64,000 bases of DNA from Pedobacter nutrimenti (GCF_003208655.1 NZ_QKLU01000006.1:248001-312000), one strand, 5' to 3'; positions 7,734-15,223 are shown, numbered from the stretch's first letter. Notes: a model not told the origin generated them from the sequence alone. Numbers and translations: made by a program.

Positions 7734-8565
7734 AGTTTACGGTCTTTTTTGTTGTGGCCTTTTGGGTTTCGCCGGAAAAATGTATGGCCAGCAGGCTGGC
7801 GGTGGGTTTGTCAAAATACCCGCGGGTGCTTATACCATAGGAGGGGCAACACAACAACTCAATCCCTTAAGGAAGGTCCGGACAATCGGTTTTTACATTG
7901 CCACGATGGAGACCACCAATACAGAATTCGAACATTTTGTAAAAGCAACAGGTTATGTTACCGATGCCGAACGCCTGAAAAATGCAATGGTTTTTGAACC
8001 GGGTCTGGAAGAATTCCGTTGGATGAGCGACAGTACAGCTTATTGGAGGTACCCCAATGGAAAAAGCAGGGGAGGAATTGAACAAAAAATGAACCACCCG
8101 GTCACCACTATAAGTTATGCAGATGCACTTGCTTATTGTCAGTGGTCAAAGCTCCGCCTGCCCACCTTGGAAGAATGGGAAATTGCTTCCAGGGCAGGTT
8201 CCAGAAGCAGGTATTTTTGGGGGGATGATGTGGAACAGGTCAGTAGGTATGCCAACATATGGAAAGGACGTGATCATCTTACAATAGATTCTTCTGAGGA
8301 TTATGTATACACGTCACCTGTTGGAAGTTTTAAGCCTAATGCGTATGGTTTATACGATGTTTATGGGAATGTATTCGAGTTTTGTGAAGGAAAGCTAAAG
8401 ACAGATCCCAAAAACAGAAAGGTGGCCCATGCACGGGGAGGATCCTGGTGGTGCAGTAAAAATGCCTGTGGTTTTTTCAATTCGCTTGATATTGGCAGAA
8501 TAGCTCCACATGCTTCATTTAGCAACCAGGGCTTAAGGGTAGCCAAAGACCTAAAAAGCTTATAA
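7717..8565 (+). CDS. exported formylglycine-generating enzyme (SUMF1/FGE) family protein
   Basis: This 282-residue protein has an N-terminal hydrophobic signal segment (MLGVIKVYGLFCCGLLGFAG), followed by the FGE-sulfatase fold: FVKIPAGAYTIGG, FYIATMETTNTEFEHFV, HPVTTISYADALAYCQWS, RLPTLEEWEIASRAG and YGLYDVYGNVFEF. The C-terminal RGGSWWCSKNAC ... SFSNQGLRV contains two cysteines (Cys246 and Cys251). Their spacing is the same as the catalytic pair of human FGE (Cys336/Cys341), whereas many bacterial members lack them. Formylglycine-generating activity on an exported substrate is therefore conceivable, but no sulfatase gene is in the window. Other members act as structural proteins or iron enzymes. 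It is translationally coupled to the preceding gene. Repeat copy 3 starts at its stop codon. Confidence 0.85.
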   Translation: MLGVIKVYGLFCCGLLGFAGKMYGQQAGGGFVKIPAGAYTIGGATQQLNPLRKVRTIGFYIATMETTNTEFEHFVKATGYVTDAERLKNAMVFEPGLEEFRWMSDSTAYWRYPNGKSRGGIEQKMNHPVTTISYADALAYCQWSKLRLPTLEEWEIASRAGSRSRYFWGDDVEQVSRYANIWKGRDHLTIDSSEDYVYTSPVGSFKPNAYGLYDVYGNVFEFCEGKLKTDPKNRKVAHARGGSWWCSKNACGFFNSLDIGRIAPHASFSNQGLRVAKDLKSL

Positions 8566-8657
8566 AAGAAGCGGGGATACAGTTTTGGAAACCATATCCC
8601 CGCCATCTAAATTAACGCTCTCACATATATAGACGCTCCTGAACTTGTTTTATTGTA
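8565..8657. repeat. two-hairpin intergenic repeat, copy 3
   Basis: This third copy lies between convergent genes. It has GAAGCGGGGATAC, an AGTTTTGGAAACCA loop region, then TATCCCCGC, the spacer CATCTAAATTAACGCTCTCA and TTTTATTGTA. Stem 2 is degraded here (AACGCT ... GACGCT do not pair), while stem 1 is intact. On the minus strand stem 1 is followed by a T-rich run, so this copy could terminate the EamA/ATP-grasp operon. Confidence 0.8.
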
Positions 8658-8673
8658 TAGGGAGCTAAATAAA

Positions 8674-9564
8674 TCACTTTTTTTTTCTGGTCAGCAGTAT
8701 AATGGTAACCAGAATACATATCGTGCCCGCCCAATCCATTAGACCAAAAGATACTTTTAACCACATCACAGCCATTAGGGCAGCCGATAAAGGTTCCGCG
8801 CAAGCCAAAAGGCTTGCTGTTTCTGCCCCAATCAATTTTACAGCAGTCAGATAGGCATAAAAGGCAAATAAGGTAGCAAACAAAATAATAAACGCTGTAA
8901 ACAAAAATGTTTTTTCATCCCAGGTGCCCGGAACAAGCCAGGGGCGGTGGATAAAACTTAAACCTGTACCACCGATGAGCATACCCCAGCCAATTACATC
9001 CGTGGCCTGGTATTTTTGGAGGAGCCGAATGGGATTAATGGAATAATAAGCATAGGTAATGGCCGAGGTTATTCCCCAGAAAAGCGCAGCACCCGATATG
9101 GATAAGGAATGAAAACTTCCGTGGGTAACCAGTAAAAAAGCTCCGCCTATGGCCAGAAGTATGGCTAAACATTCGTAGGCGGCAGGAAACCGCTTTTTCA
9201 AAACTGCATAATAAGCAACAATAATTCCTGGGCCAAGGTATTGAAGTACGGTGGCCGTTGCCGCATTGGAATGTTCAATAGCGGCAAAGTACGTATACTG
9301 CACCCCCATGGTGCCTAAAATCCCAAACAAGATCAGGTGGAGCACATCTTTTTTATCCTTCCATATGTCCCATATGCTTTGTTTTTTTTTGGTTAAGGAC
9401 AAAGCGAGCAGCAACAAACCGGAAATGAGTAGTCGTATGGTCACCAGCCAGCCAATCTGTATGGCCCTGTACTGGATCAGGTATTGTACCAATGTACCTG
9501 AAACTCCCCAGAGCAGTGCCGCAGAAAAAGCCAGAAAATAACCCTTTAAATGATGGTCCTTCAT
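8674..9564 (-). CDS. EamA-family (DMT superfamily) exporter
   Basis: This inner-membrane protein of 296 residues has ten predicted hydrophobic helices arranged as two EamA repeats (about residues 8-140 and 153-290). Recognisable family phrases are AALLWGVSGTLVQYLI, RLLISGLLLLALSL, AATATVLQYLGPGIIVAYYAV and LLACAEPLSAALMAVMWL. EamA proteins usually export amino acids or small metabolites; the substrate is not known. The gene follows an ATP-grasp ligase gene by 4 bases on the same strand, and the pair is divergent from a MocR regulator. A plausible reading is that the ligase makes a small amide-linked compound and this protein exports it, but that is inference. Confidence 0.88.
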   Translation of the reverse strand: MKDHHLKGYFLAFSAALLWGVSGTLVQYLIQYRAIQIGWLVTIRLLISGLLLLALSLTKKKQSIWDIWKDKKDVLHLILFGILGTMGVQYTYFAAIEHSNAATATVLQYLGPGIIVAYYAVLKKRFPAAYECLAILLAIGGAFLLVTHGSFHSLSISGAALFWGITSAITYAYYSINPIRLLQKYQATDVIGWGMLIGGTGLSFIHRPWLVPGTWDEKTFLFTAFIILFATLFAFYAYLTAVKLIGAETASLLACAEPLSAALMAVMWLKVSFGLMDWAGTICILVTIILLTRKKK

Positions 9565-9568
9565 TTGC

Positions 9569-10462
9569 CTATGCAGATTTGTTTTCGCAAGGCCCGATCA
9601 GCTGGGTAAGGGCCTGGTAGTAATGTTCATAAGCATCGTTTTGGGTATCCAGAAACAGATAAGGCTCTATGAGCTCCAATTCCATCAGGTAAAGTTCACC
9701 CTTGTGAATTAAACCATCTACTCTGGCATAAAGTGCATTTTTTGCAAAGTGTTCTACATAAGCGGCTGCAGCTTCAATATGTTCGGACGCCGAAGTCACA
9801 GGCTTGATGCTTCCCCCATGATAATGCTGTACCCTAAAGTCATCTTTTCCAGGGGTTTTTAATAAACTATGGCTAAACTTTCCGTTAAAAAATAAATAAG
9901 ACCATTCTCCGGTCAGGACTTCTTCCATAAAAGGCTGAACTAGGAAACTTTCCCTTTTTAATAAATTCAGCACCACATCTTTTTTTTCAGAAAGCTCCTG
10001 TTTATGAATTTTTATGGTGTTTTTTGCTCCGGCACTGATGCATGGTTTAACAATGATGGTTTCCGTGCCAAGCTTTTCAAAAAGGGCAATAAAATCAGGT
10101 TGTTCTCCTTTTTCAAGAAAAAGGGAAGGAATGGTTTTGAATCCGGCAGCCGCAATTTCCTTCAGGTAGTGCTTGTCGCTGTTCCATCGGATCAGCGGAT
10201 CTGGGTTTAATAGCCGGATGTCCAGGTGCAGCAGCAGGTCCAGCCAGCGCAGAAAATCTTTCATGTTTTCGTGGTAGTCCCAAGGTGATTTCAGCACGGC
10301 AATCTGAAAGTCCGTCCAATTGACCGTAGGATCATTCCAAATGACCCTTTCCACATCCAGGCCTTTGCGACCAAGAAAGTCAAGCAACAAGCTGTCCTCA
10401 TCTTTGGCAATACCCAGGGTATATTTTTCCTGGACCTGGTAACTTATTAATGCAATTTTCAT
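9569..10462 (-). CDS. ATP-grasp ligase-like protein
   Basis: This 297-residue cytosolic protein has the ATP-grasp fold of small carboxylate-amine ligases. The N-terminal pre-ATP-grasp segment (MKIALISYQ ... VERVIWNDPTVNWTDFQIAVLKSPWDYHEN) and the central phrase LLNPDPLIRWNSDKHYLKEIAAAG are typical. So are IIVKPCISAGAKNTIKI and SFLVQPFMEEVLTGEWSYLFFNG, and the metal-binding end YARVDGLIHKGELYLMELELIEPYLFLD. The overall pattern resembles the RimK/glutathione-synthetase branch and the cycloserine ligase DcsG. The substrate is unknown. It is the first gene of a two-gene operon with an EamA exporter, divergent from a MocR regulator whose control region contains repeated operator-like boxes. Confidence 0.82.
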   Translation of the reverse strand: MKIALISYQVQEKYTLGIAKDEDSLLLDFLGRKGLDVERVIWNDPTVNWTDFQIAVLKSPWDYHENMKDFLRWLDLLLHLDIRLLNPDPLIRWNSDKHYLKEIAAAGFKTIPSLFLEKGEQPDFIALFEKLGTETIIVKPCISAGAKNTIKIHKQELSEKKDVVLNLLKRESFLVQPFMEEVLTGEWSYLFFNGKFSHSLLKTPGKDDFRVQHYHGGSIKPVTSASEHIEAAAAYVEHFAKNALYARVDGLIHKGELYLMELELIEPYLFLDTQNDAYEHYYQALTQLIGPCENKSA

Positions 10463-10491
10463 CCCTTATTCTTTTTTTCAAAAGTATTCCT

Positions 10492-10542
10492 AATTTGGTT
10501 CCCTTAAAAGAGCCATTATGATAAATAAGGCAGAACCATTAT
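10492..10542. promoter_or_regulatory. candidate MocR operator: two direct boxes and one inverted box
   Basis: The 98-bp gap between the divergent ATP-grasp and MocR genes holds GAGCCATTAT (10510-10519) and GAACCATTAT (10533-10542) as direct repeats 23 bp apart. An inverted relative, AATTTGGTTC, is at 10492-10501. Two direct boxes plus one inverted box is the arrangement described for MocR/GabR/PdxR operators, so self-control and control of the ligase/exporter operon are likely. Confidence 0.5.
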
Positions 10543-10560
10543 TGAATAAAAAGCAACGTT

Positions 10561-12042
10561 ATGGCAAAAACAGCACCGGAAATTTCCATGCCCTTTATAC
10601 AGTTAAATAAGCAAAGCAGAAAAGCGCTTTATGTACAGTTGTATGAAGAAATCAGAACAGCTGTTTTAAATGGGATCCTTAAACCGGGCGACAGGATGCC
10701 TGCAACAAGAATGCTTTCCAAAGAACTCAGCATAGCAAGGAACTCCGTCATCCTGGCTTATGAACAATTGATCCTGGAAGGCTATCTGGGAGGTAAAACT
10801 GGAGCAGGAACCTATGTTGCCGGGATCCCGGACCAGCCGGAATTCCTCCAAAACCATAAAAGTGTTTTGGAAACTCAAACGGGTGGATTTCTTTCCGGAA
10901 ACAGTTTGGCCGGCAAAAGTAATCTTCTTTTCAGGGATTGTGATTTCGAATCGATCCGGACTTTTCAGATTTCAGTCCCTTCTTTTGCGGATTTTCCCTT
11001 TAAAACCTGGGCAAAAATAGCAGCGGCGATTTACAAGGATATTGGTGCCCTGCATCTGGGTTATGATCATGGACAAGGTTATGAGCCTCTAAGGGCCGCT
11101 ATTGCAGCGCATTTAAGGATTAACCGGTCCATAAATTGCACTGCAGAGCAAGTAGTGGTTGTTAATGGCTCCCGGCAGGCCATTCACCTGATTGCAGAGC
11201 TGTTTTTAAAACAGGGAGATCAATGCTGGATGGAAGACCCTGGCTATACTGGTGCAAAGTCTGCGATGCAGCGCTTTGGTGCAGAAGTTTGCCCGGTACC
11301 TATAGGGGAAAACGGATTGGATATAGATTATGCCATAGAACAGTTTCCCAATGCGAAACTTGCTTATATTACACCATCTCACCAATATCCCATGGGCATT
11401 ACCATGCCTTTGCAGGAAAGGCTCAAATTATTGGCTTATGCCCGTAGGCAAAATATGATCATTATAGAAGATGATTACGATAGTGAATTCAGGTACAACG
11501 GGCGTCCACTTGCAGCCCTTAAAGGTATAGACACCCATGGAAATGTATTGTATGTCGGTACATTTAGCAAGATACTGTTTCCTGCACTCCGGATTGGTTA
11601 TATGGTCTTGCCTTCGGCGGCCCTGGCGCAGGAATTTACTTATGCCAAGGCCTTAACTGATCGGCAAAACCCCGTTATTGATCAGGCTATTTTAAATGAA
11701 TTCATCCGTTCAGGCCATTTCCAGCGGCACCTGAGAAAAATGCGAACTTTATATAAAAAAGCACAGGACGACCTCAGTGGTATCCTGCTCAAAGAACTCG
11801 GCAAAAACGTTAAAGTCTATCCGGCCGAAGCAGGAATGCATTTTGTCTTGCAGTTTAAGCAGCAGCATGCCGCAGACCTGATTAAGCAAGATGCTGGTCA
11901 ATCTGGTCTGATTTTAACACCTCTGGATAAGCTTTCTGTGAAGTTTCATCATCATTCCGGGTTTTTAATGGGTTTTACAGGTTATAGCCTGGAAGAAATG
12001 GAGAAAGGTGTACAATTGATTAAAAAGATCACCAGGCTTTAA
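10561..12042 (+). CDS. MocR/PdxR-family transcriptional regulator (GntR HTH plus aminotransferase-like domain)
   Basis: This is a 493-residue DNA-binding regulator. Residues ~15-80 form the GntR winged helix (YVQLYEEIRTAVLNGILKPG, MPATRMLSKELSIARNSVILAYEQLILEGYL). Residues ~130-490 are a fold-type I aminotransferase domain that binds pyridoxal phosphate. The PLP lysine is Lys337 within GTFSKILFPALRIGY, and the cofactor Asp lies in EDDYDSEFRY. MocR regulators sense PLP adducts of amino acids or amines. It is transcribed away from the ATP-grasp/EamA operon, and the shared 98-bp region carries repeated boxes, so that operon is the probable target. It ends before a perfect 19-bp hairpin. Confidence 0.9.
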   Translation: MAKTAPEISMPFIQLNKQSRKALYVQLYEEIRTAVLNGILKPGDRMPATRMLSKELSIARNSVILAYEQLILEGYLGGKTGAGTYVAGIPDQPEFLQNHKSVLETQTGGFLSGNSLAGKSNLLFRDCDFESIRTFQISVPSFADFPFKTWAKIAAAIYKDIGALHLGYDHGQGYEPLRAAIAAHLRINRSINCTAEQVVVVNGSRQAIHLIAELFLKQGDQCWMEDPGYTGAKSAMQRFGAEVCPVPIGENGLDIDYAIEQFPNAKLAYITPSHQYPMGITMPLQERLKLLAYARRQNMIIIEDDYDSEFRYNGRPLAALKGIDTHGNVLYVGTFSKILFPALRIGYMVLPSAALAQEFTYAKALTDRQNPVIDQAILNEFIRSGHFQRHLRKMRTLYKKAQDDLSGILLKELGKNVKVYPAEAGMHFVLQFKQQHAADLIKQDAGQSGLILTPLDKLSVKFHHHSGFLMGFTGYSLEEMEKGVQLIKKITRL

Positions 12043-12100
12043 AAAAATGCACGCCATTTGCCAGACCCTTTATAGAGGATAAAGCGATTTTAAAGCATAA

Positions 12101-12150
12101 AATAAATAATAAATGAGAGTTGCTCTTGCAGCTCTCATTTATTATTTATT
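12101..12150. terminator. perfect 19-bp inverted repeat, terminator-like
   Basis: AATAAATAATAAATGAGAG at 12101-12119 pairs perfectly with 12132-12150 across a 12-base loop. It follows the MocR stop codon by about 60 bases and abuts the palindromic operator at 12151. The stem is mostly A/T, so it would be a modest terminator; the last bases are A/T-rich rather than a pure U tract. Confidence 0.6.
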
Positions 12151-12167
12151 ACTTTGTATTTCAAAGT
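12151..12167. promoter_or_regulatory. palindromic operator, copy 1 (ACTTTG-N5-CAAAGT)
   Basis: ACTTTG and CAAAGT flank five bases, 9 bp before the start codon of the membrane protein gene at 12176. The same palindrome with the same spacing, and with the same following bases ACTTTC, occurs upstream of the creD-like gene at 13111. The encoded winged-helix regulator in this operon is the obvious candidate ligand. Confidence 0.7.
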
Positions 12168-12175
12168 ACTTTCAC

Positions 12176-12796
12176 ATGGAAGAAAAAGATGCCTATGCAG
12201 AACTGGCGTCCATCAGAAACCTGATGGAACGTTCAGCTAAATTCATATCCTTAAGCGGCCTTTCTGGTATTATGGCTGGCATTTATGCCTTATTGGGGGC
12301 GGGGATGGCTTATAAAATAGTCTATGGCAGGCGTCTGGACTTTCAATTTCGTGACTTTTACATCAACGATCCTGCAGTCATCTGGAAACTGGTCTGGCTG
12401 GCCCTGGCAGTACTGGTCCTGTCTTTGGGAACAGGGATTTACCTGACCATCCGAAAAGCAACCAAAAAAGGCGAAAACTATTGGAACCCGGGCAGTAAGA
12501 GAATGCTCAGAAGTATGCTTTTTCCACTGGTGAGTGGAGGATTACTCATTTTAATTTTACTTTCCAGAGGATTGTATGAGATCATTTCTCCTGTTAGCCT
12601 TATTTTTTATGGTTTGGCCATAGTCGCTGCAAGCCATTATACCTATACCGATGTAAAATGGCTAGGTATTTTTGAAGTAATTCTGGGGTTGATTGCAGCT
12701 TGGTTTCCGGGTTATGGCTTGATTTTCTGGACCATAGGCTTTGGAGTGTTGCATATCATTTATGGAACTATTATGCATTTTAAATACGACAGGTGA
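12176..12796 (+). CDS. polytopic membrane protein of the CreD-associated operon
   Basis: This is an inner-membrane protein of about 206 residues with five or six hydrophobic helices (for example FISLSGLSGIMAGIYALLGAGMAY, LVWLALAVLVLSLGTGIYLTI and MLFPLVSGGLLILILLS). I chose the start MEEKDAYAELASIRNLMERS at 12176, which lies 9 bp after the palindromic operator; an upstream TTG/ATG extension would run through the hairpin. The N-terminal soluble segment with ELASIRNLMERSAKF is shared, in my memory, by uncharacterised Bacteroidota proteins encoded beside a winged-helix regulator. Its stop codon overlaps the GTG start of the regulator (GTGA), so the two are translationally coupled. The function is unknown. 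Confidence 0.75.
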   Translation: MEEKDAYAELASIRNLMERSAKFISLSGLSGIMAGIYALLGAGMAYKIVYGRRLDFQFRDFYINDPAVIWKLVWLALAVLVLSLGTGIYLTIRKATKKGENYWNPGSKRMLRSMLFPLVSGGLLILILLSRGLYEIISPVSLIFYGLAIVAASHYTYTDVKWLGIFEVILGLIAAWFPGYGLIFWTIGFGVLHIIYGTIMHFKYDR

Positions 12797-13095
12797 AAAA
12801 TCCACTGCTGCACTTTGATAAAGCATTTGAAAACCGTGTGCGCCTGCAAGTCATGAGCGTGCTGGTGGCCAATGAGCACTATGACTTTAACTCCTTAAAG
12901 GATTTATTGCAAGTGACCGATGGCAACCTGGCCTCTCATTTAAAAGCATTGGAAAAGGAAGCCTATATCCAGGTTCATAAAACTTTTGTGGGCAGAAAAC
13001 CAAATACCCAATATACCGCCTCTGAGCTGGGCCGTAATGCCTTCAAAAGACACCTTTCGGCACTTGAAAATTTAATAAAACAACAAAAGCAATAA
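12793..13095 (+). CDS. winged helix-turn-helix transcriptional regulator
   Basis: This 100-residue DNA-binding protein is of the small MarR/ArsR-like winged-helix type that uses the PF13601-like fold (HFDKAFENRVRLQVMSVLVAN, FNSLKDLLQVTDGNLASHLKALEKEAYIQVHKTFVGRKPNTQYTAS, LGRNAFKRHLSALE). The GTG at 12793 overlaps the previous stop codon. It has no extra sensor domain, so it probably responds through its membrane-protein partner or through a small ligand. Two identical-spacing palindromes (ACTTTG-N5-CAAAGT) precede the operon and the downstream creD-like gene. The simplest model is that this protein binds both. Confidence 0.85.
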   Translation: MKNPLLHFDKAFENRVRLQVMSVLVANEHYDFNSLKDLLQVTDGNLASHLKALEKEAYIQVHKTFVGRKPNTQYTASELGRNAFKRHLSALENLIKQQKQ

Positions 13096-13110
13096 TTTTT
13101 TTATCTAATC

Positions 13111-13127
13111 ACTTTGTAATGCAAAGT
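13111..13127. promoter_or_regulatory. palindromic operator, copy 2 (ACTTTG-N5-CAAAGT)
   Basis: ACTTTG-TAATG-CAAAGT lies 21 bp before the creD-like ATG and is followed by ACTTTC, exactly as in copy 1 at 12151. Conservation of the arms, the spacing and the downstream bases, with a different centre, indicates a protein-binding site. Confidence 0.7.
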
Positions 13128-13148
13128 ACTTTCTAAACTAAAATAACT

Positions 13149-14543
13149 ATGATTCCTCAAGAACAAGTCCCTAAACAATCCTTTAAAGACTGGCTGAAGC
13201 AATCTTTGGCCGTTAAGGTAAGCCTCATTGGTTTTTTTGTCTTACTGCTGCTGATTCCTTCGGGAATGATCCAAAGCCTGATCCGCGAAAGACAAGAGCG
13301 GAGCGAAGAAGTCGGTACAGAAATTTCAGACAAATGGTCCGGCAGTCAGCTGGTACAGGGACCAGCCCTGGTGATTCCCTATAAAACCACTGCACTGGAA
13401 AAGGATAAAAACGGTAAGTACAGCAGTTATGAACAAATCATAAATGTTTACCTGATGCCCGAAGTGCTGGATATTCAGGGACAGGTCAAACCGCAAAAAC
13501 TTCACCGTGGCATATTTGATGCCGTTGTTTATGATTCTAAAATCCATGTAAAAGGTAAATTCAATGAGCTGGAACTCAAAAAGTCTGGAATAAATCCTCA
13601 AATGCTGCTCTGGGACAAAGCGAAGATCGTTATTGGTCTGAGCGACCTTAAAGGCCTTAAAAACGATCCGCTGATCAAACTCGGTGATCAGTCTTATACC
13701 GTAGAGCCCGATAATATTTCAACGATGATCAAAGAAGATGCAGTAGCTGCGGATGCATATGACATACAAAACCTTTTTGATCATTCCCTGACAGGTCGTC
13801 CGGATCTCTCCCTGACAAAAAGTACAGCTTTAAATTTTGATTTTGAACTGGATATCCGTGGAAGTGCCGAACTCAACTTTATGCATTTGGGCAGAACAAC
13901 AAATGTACAAATGCAGGGGAATTGGAACGATCCAAGTTTTACGGGCCGCTACTTACCTGAAAACAGAAAAATTTCCAAAGACGCTTTCAGCGCGAACTGG
14001 AAAATGACCTATTTCAACAGACCTTTTCCTCAGCAATGGACTGGGGCAAAGGCAAATTTAACCACTAAAAATAACGAAGCTGTTTTTGGGGTTAAATTTA
14101 AGTTACCGGTCGATCAGTATCAGAAAACCATGCGTACAGCCAAATATGCCATACTGATTATCCTGTTAACCTTCATTTCTTTATTGTGCACGGAATTTAT
14201 CATTAAACACGAGGTCAGCTTATTACAATACATACTGATCGCAGCTGCCATGATTATTTATTATATCCTCTTGCTTTCCTTCAGCGAGCAGGTTGGTTTC
14301 AATCTGGCTTACCTGATTGCTTCTGTTGCAACGATCACTCTGATCAGTACTTTTATTGCCGCCTTACTCAAAAACAGGAAAGCGGCACTGATCTATGCCC
14401 TGATCATTACCATCTTTTACAGTTTTGTCTACGTACTCATCCAGCTGCAGGACCTGGCCTTATTGTTTGGCAGCATTGGCCTGTTCATTACCATTGCTGT
14501 GCTGATGCAATTGTCGGCAAGGTTAAGCTGGACAAAAAATTAA
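13149..14543 (+). CDS. creD: CreD-like inner membrane protein
   Basis: This 464-residue protein of the CreD/CreD-like family has one N-terminal transmembrane helix (VSLIGFFVLLLLIPSGMIQSLI). A large periplasmic domain follows, with the family phrases RQERSEEVGTEISDKWSGSQLVQGPALVIPY and HRGIFDAVVYDSKIHVKGKF, then RTAKYAILIILLTFISLLCTEF and five C-terminal helices. In E. coli and Stenotrophomonas, CreD is an envelope-integrity protein under CreBC control. Here no CreBC genes are present; the winged-helix regulator directly upstream and the palindrome at 13111 suggest a different mode of control. Length and topology are normal for the family. A GC-rich hairpin follows the stop codon. Confidence 0.88.
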   Translation: MIPQEQVPKQSFKDWLKQSLAVKVSLIGFFVLLLLIPSGMIQSLIRERQERSEEVGTEISDKWSGSQLVQGPALVIPYKTTALEKDKNGKYSSYEQIINVYLMPEVLDIQGQVKPQKLHRGIFDAVVYDSKIHVKGKFNELELKKSGINPQMLLWDKAKIVIGLSDLKGLKNDPLIKLGDQSYTVEPDNISTMIKEDAVAADAYDIQNLFDHSLTGRPDLSLTKSTALNFDFELDIRGSAELNFMHLGRTTNVQMQGNWNDPSFTGRYLPENRKISKDAFSANWKMTYFNRPFPQQWTGAKANLTTKNNEAVFGVKFKLPVDQYQKTMRTAKYAILIILLTFISLLCTEFIIKHEVSLLQYILIAAAMIIYYILLLSFSEQVGFNLAYLIASVATITLISTFIAALLKNRKAALIYALIITIFYSFVYVLIQLQDLALLFGSIGLFITIAVLMQLSARLSWTKN

Positions 14544-14556
14544 ACAATGCGCTCTT

Positions 14557-14583
14557 TGCTGCGGGGACTGATGCCCCGCAGCA
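14557..14583. terminator. GC-rich hairpin between convergent genes
   Basis: TGCTGCGGGG at 14557-14566 pairs perfectly with CCCCGCAGCA at 14574-14583 across a 7-base loop. It is followed by TTTATTT on the plus strand. It separates the creD-like gene from the convergent acetyltransferase gene, whose stop codon lies just beside it. Confidence 0.75.
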
Positions 14584-14584
14584 T

Positions 14585-15139
14585 TTATTTAAATGCCCAG
14601 ACCACAACATTCCATAACTCTTTGGTGTCTTGATAAGAGCCGCTCAACTCAAAGCCCATTTTCTCATGTGCCCTCAGAGATTTGGGATTTCGTGTGGAAA
14701 TTTCTGTTACACAAAGTTCATAACCAGCGGGTAGCCTGTCGCGGCTTTGCTGATAAAGTTTTTCCAGTAAACCCTTACCCCTAAACAAAGGATGCACGCA
14801 AACTTGTCCACCCACCATAAAACGGTACGCTGATAGTGGTTTTCCTTTATAATCCATACGCTCAAATTGTTCAAACATAGGGATAAGGCTTGGCAATATA
14901 TACTTCATTCCTGCGGTCATGGCCAGGCTATAACCAATGACCTGGTCCTGATGTAAAGCAATCACCTGGGGAAGGTGCGAAGCCATTGTTTTTAACAAGT
15001 CAAGTGTATGCTCTGCAAAGACAAAGCCTTGTTCTCCCTGCTGTTCTGTGCTTAATCTGCTGTACAGGTTCTGCTGCTGTAATTGCAGGATCTGCTGAAA
15101 ATGCTGGTCTGTGGTTGCGGTTTCAAAAGTAATCTCCAT
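14585..15139 (-). CDS. GNAT-family N-acetyltransferase
   Basis: This 184-residue cytosolic acetyltransferase has the GNAT fold: an N-terminal strand-helix (ITFETATTDQHFQQILQLQQQN), a central strand with VIALHQDQVIGYSLAM, and the acetyl-CoA pyrophosphate loop in QVCVHPLFRGKGLLEKLYQ. The C-terminal helix-strand (NPKSLRAHEKMGFELSGSYQD) is also typical. The substrate is unknown. The gene is divergent from a MocR regulator (15233), and the gap holds a 16-bp motif that recurs upstream of a second MocR/GNAT divergent pair near 41.2 kb. It may therefore act on a compound sensed by that regulator, but this is inference. Confidence 0.85.
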   Translation of the reverse strand: MEITFETATTDQHFQQILQLQQQNLYSRLSTEQQGEQGFVFAEHTLDLLKTMASHLPQVIALHQDQVIGYSLAMTAGMKYILPSLIPMFEQFERMDYKGKPLSAYRFMVGGQVCVHPLFRGKGLLEKLYQQSRDRLPAGYELCVTEISTRNPKSLRAHEKMGFELSGSYQDTKELWNVVVWAFK

Positions 15140-15187
15140 TCTTATTTCTTTAATTTCATTTCAAATTTCCTACATTTAAGCTATAGA

Positions 15188-15223
15188 GTACAGATACAGT
15201 TTTTGTTTTTTGTACCAGAACAG
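15188..15223 (+). promoter_or_regulatory. MocR-associated control motif, copy 1
   Basis: CAGATACAGTTTTTGT at 15191-15206 is identical to a minus-strand motif at 41177-41192 and sits at the same distance (27 bases) from its MocR start codon. Here the imperfect direct repeat GTACAGATACAG (15188) / GTACCAGAACAG (15212), 24 bp apart, surrounds it, which fits a MocR operator. Confidence 0.6.
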
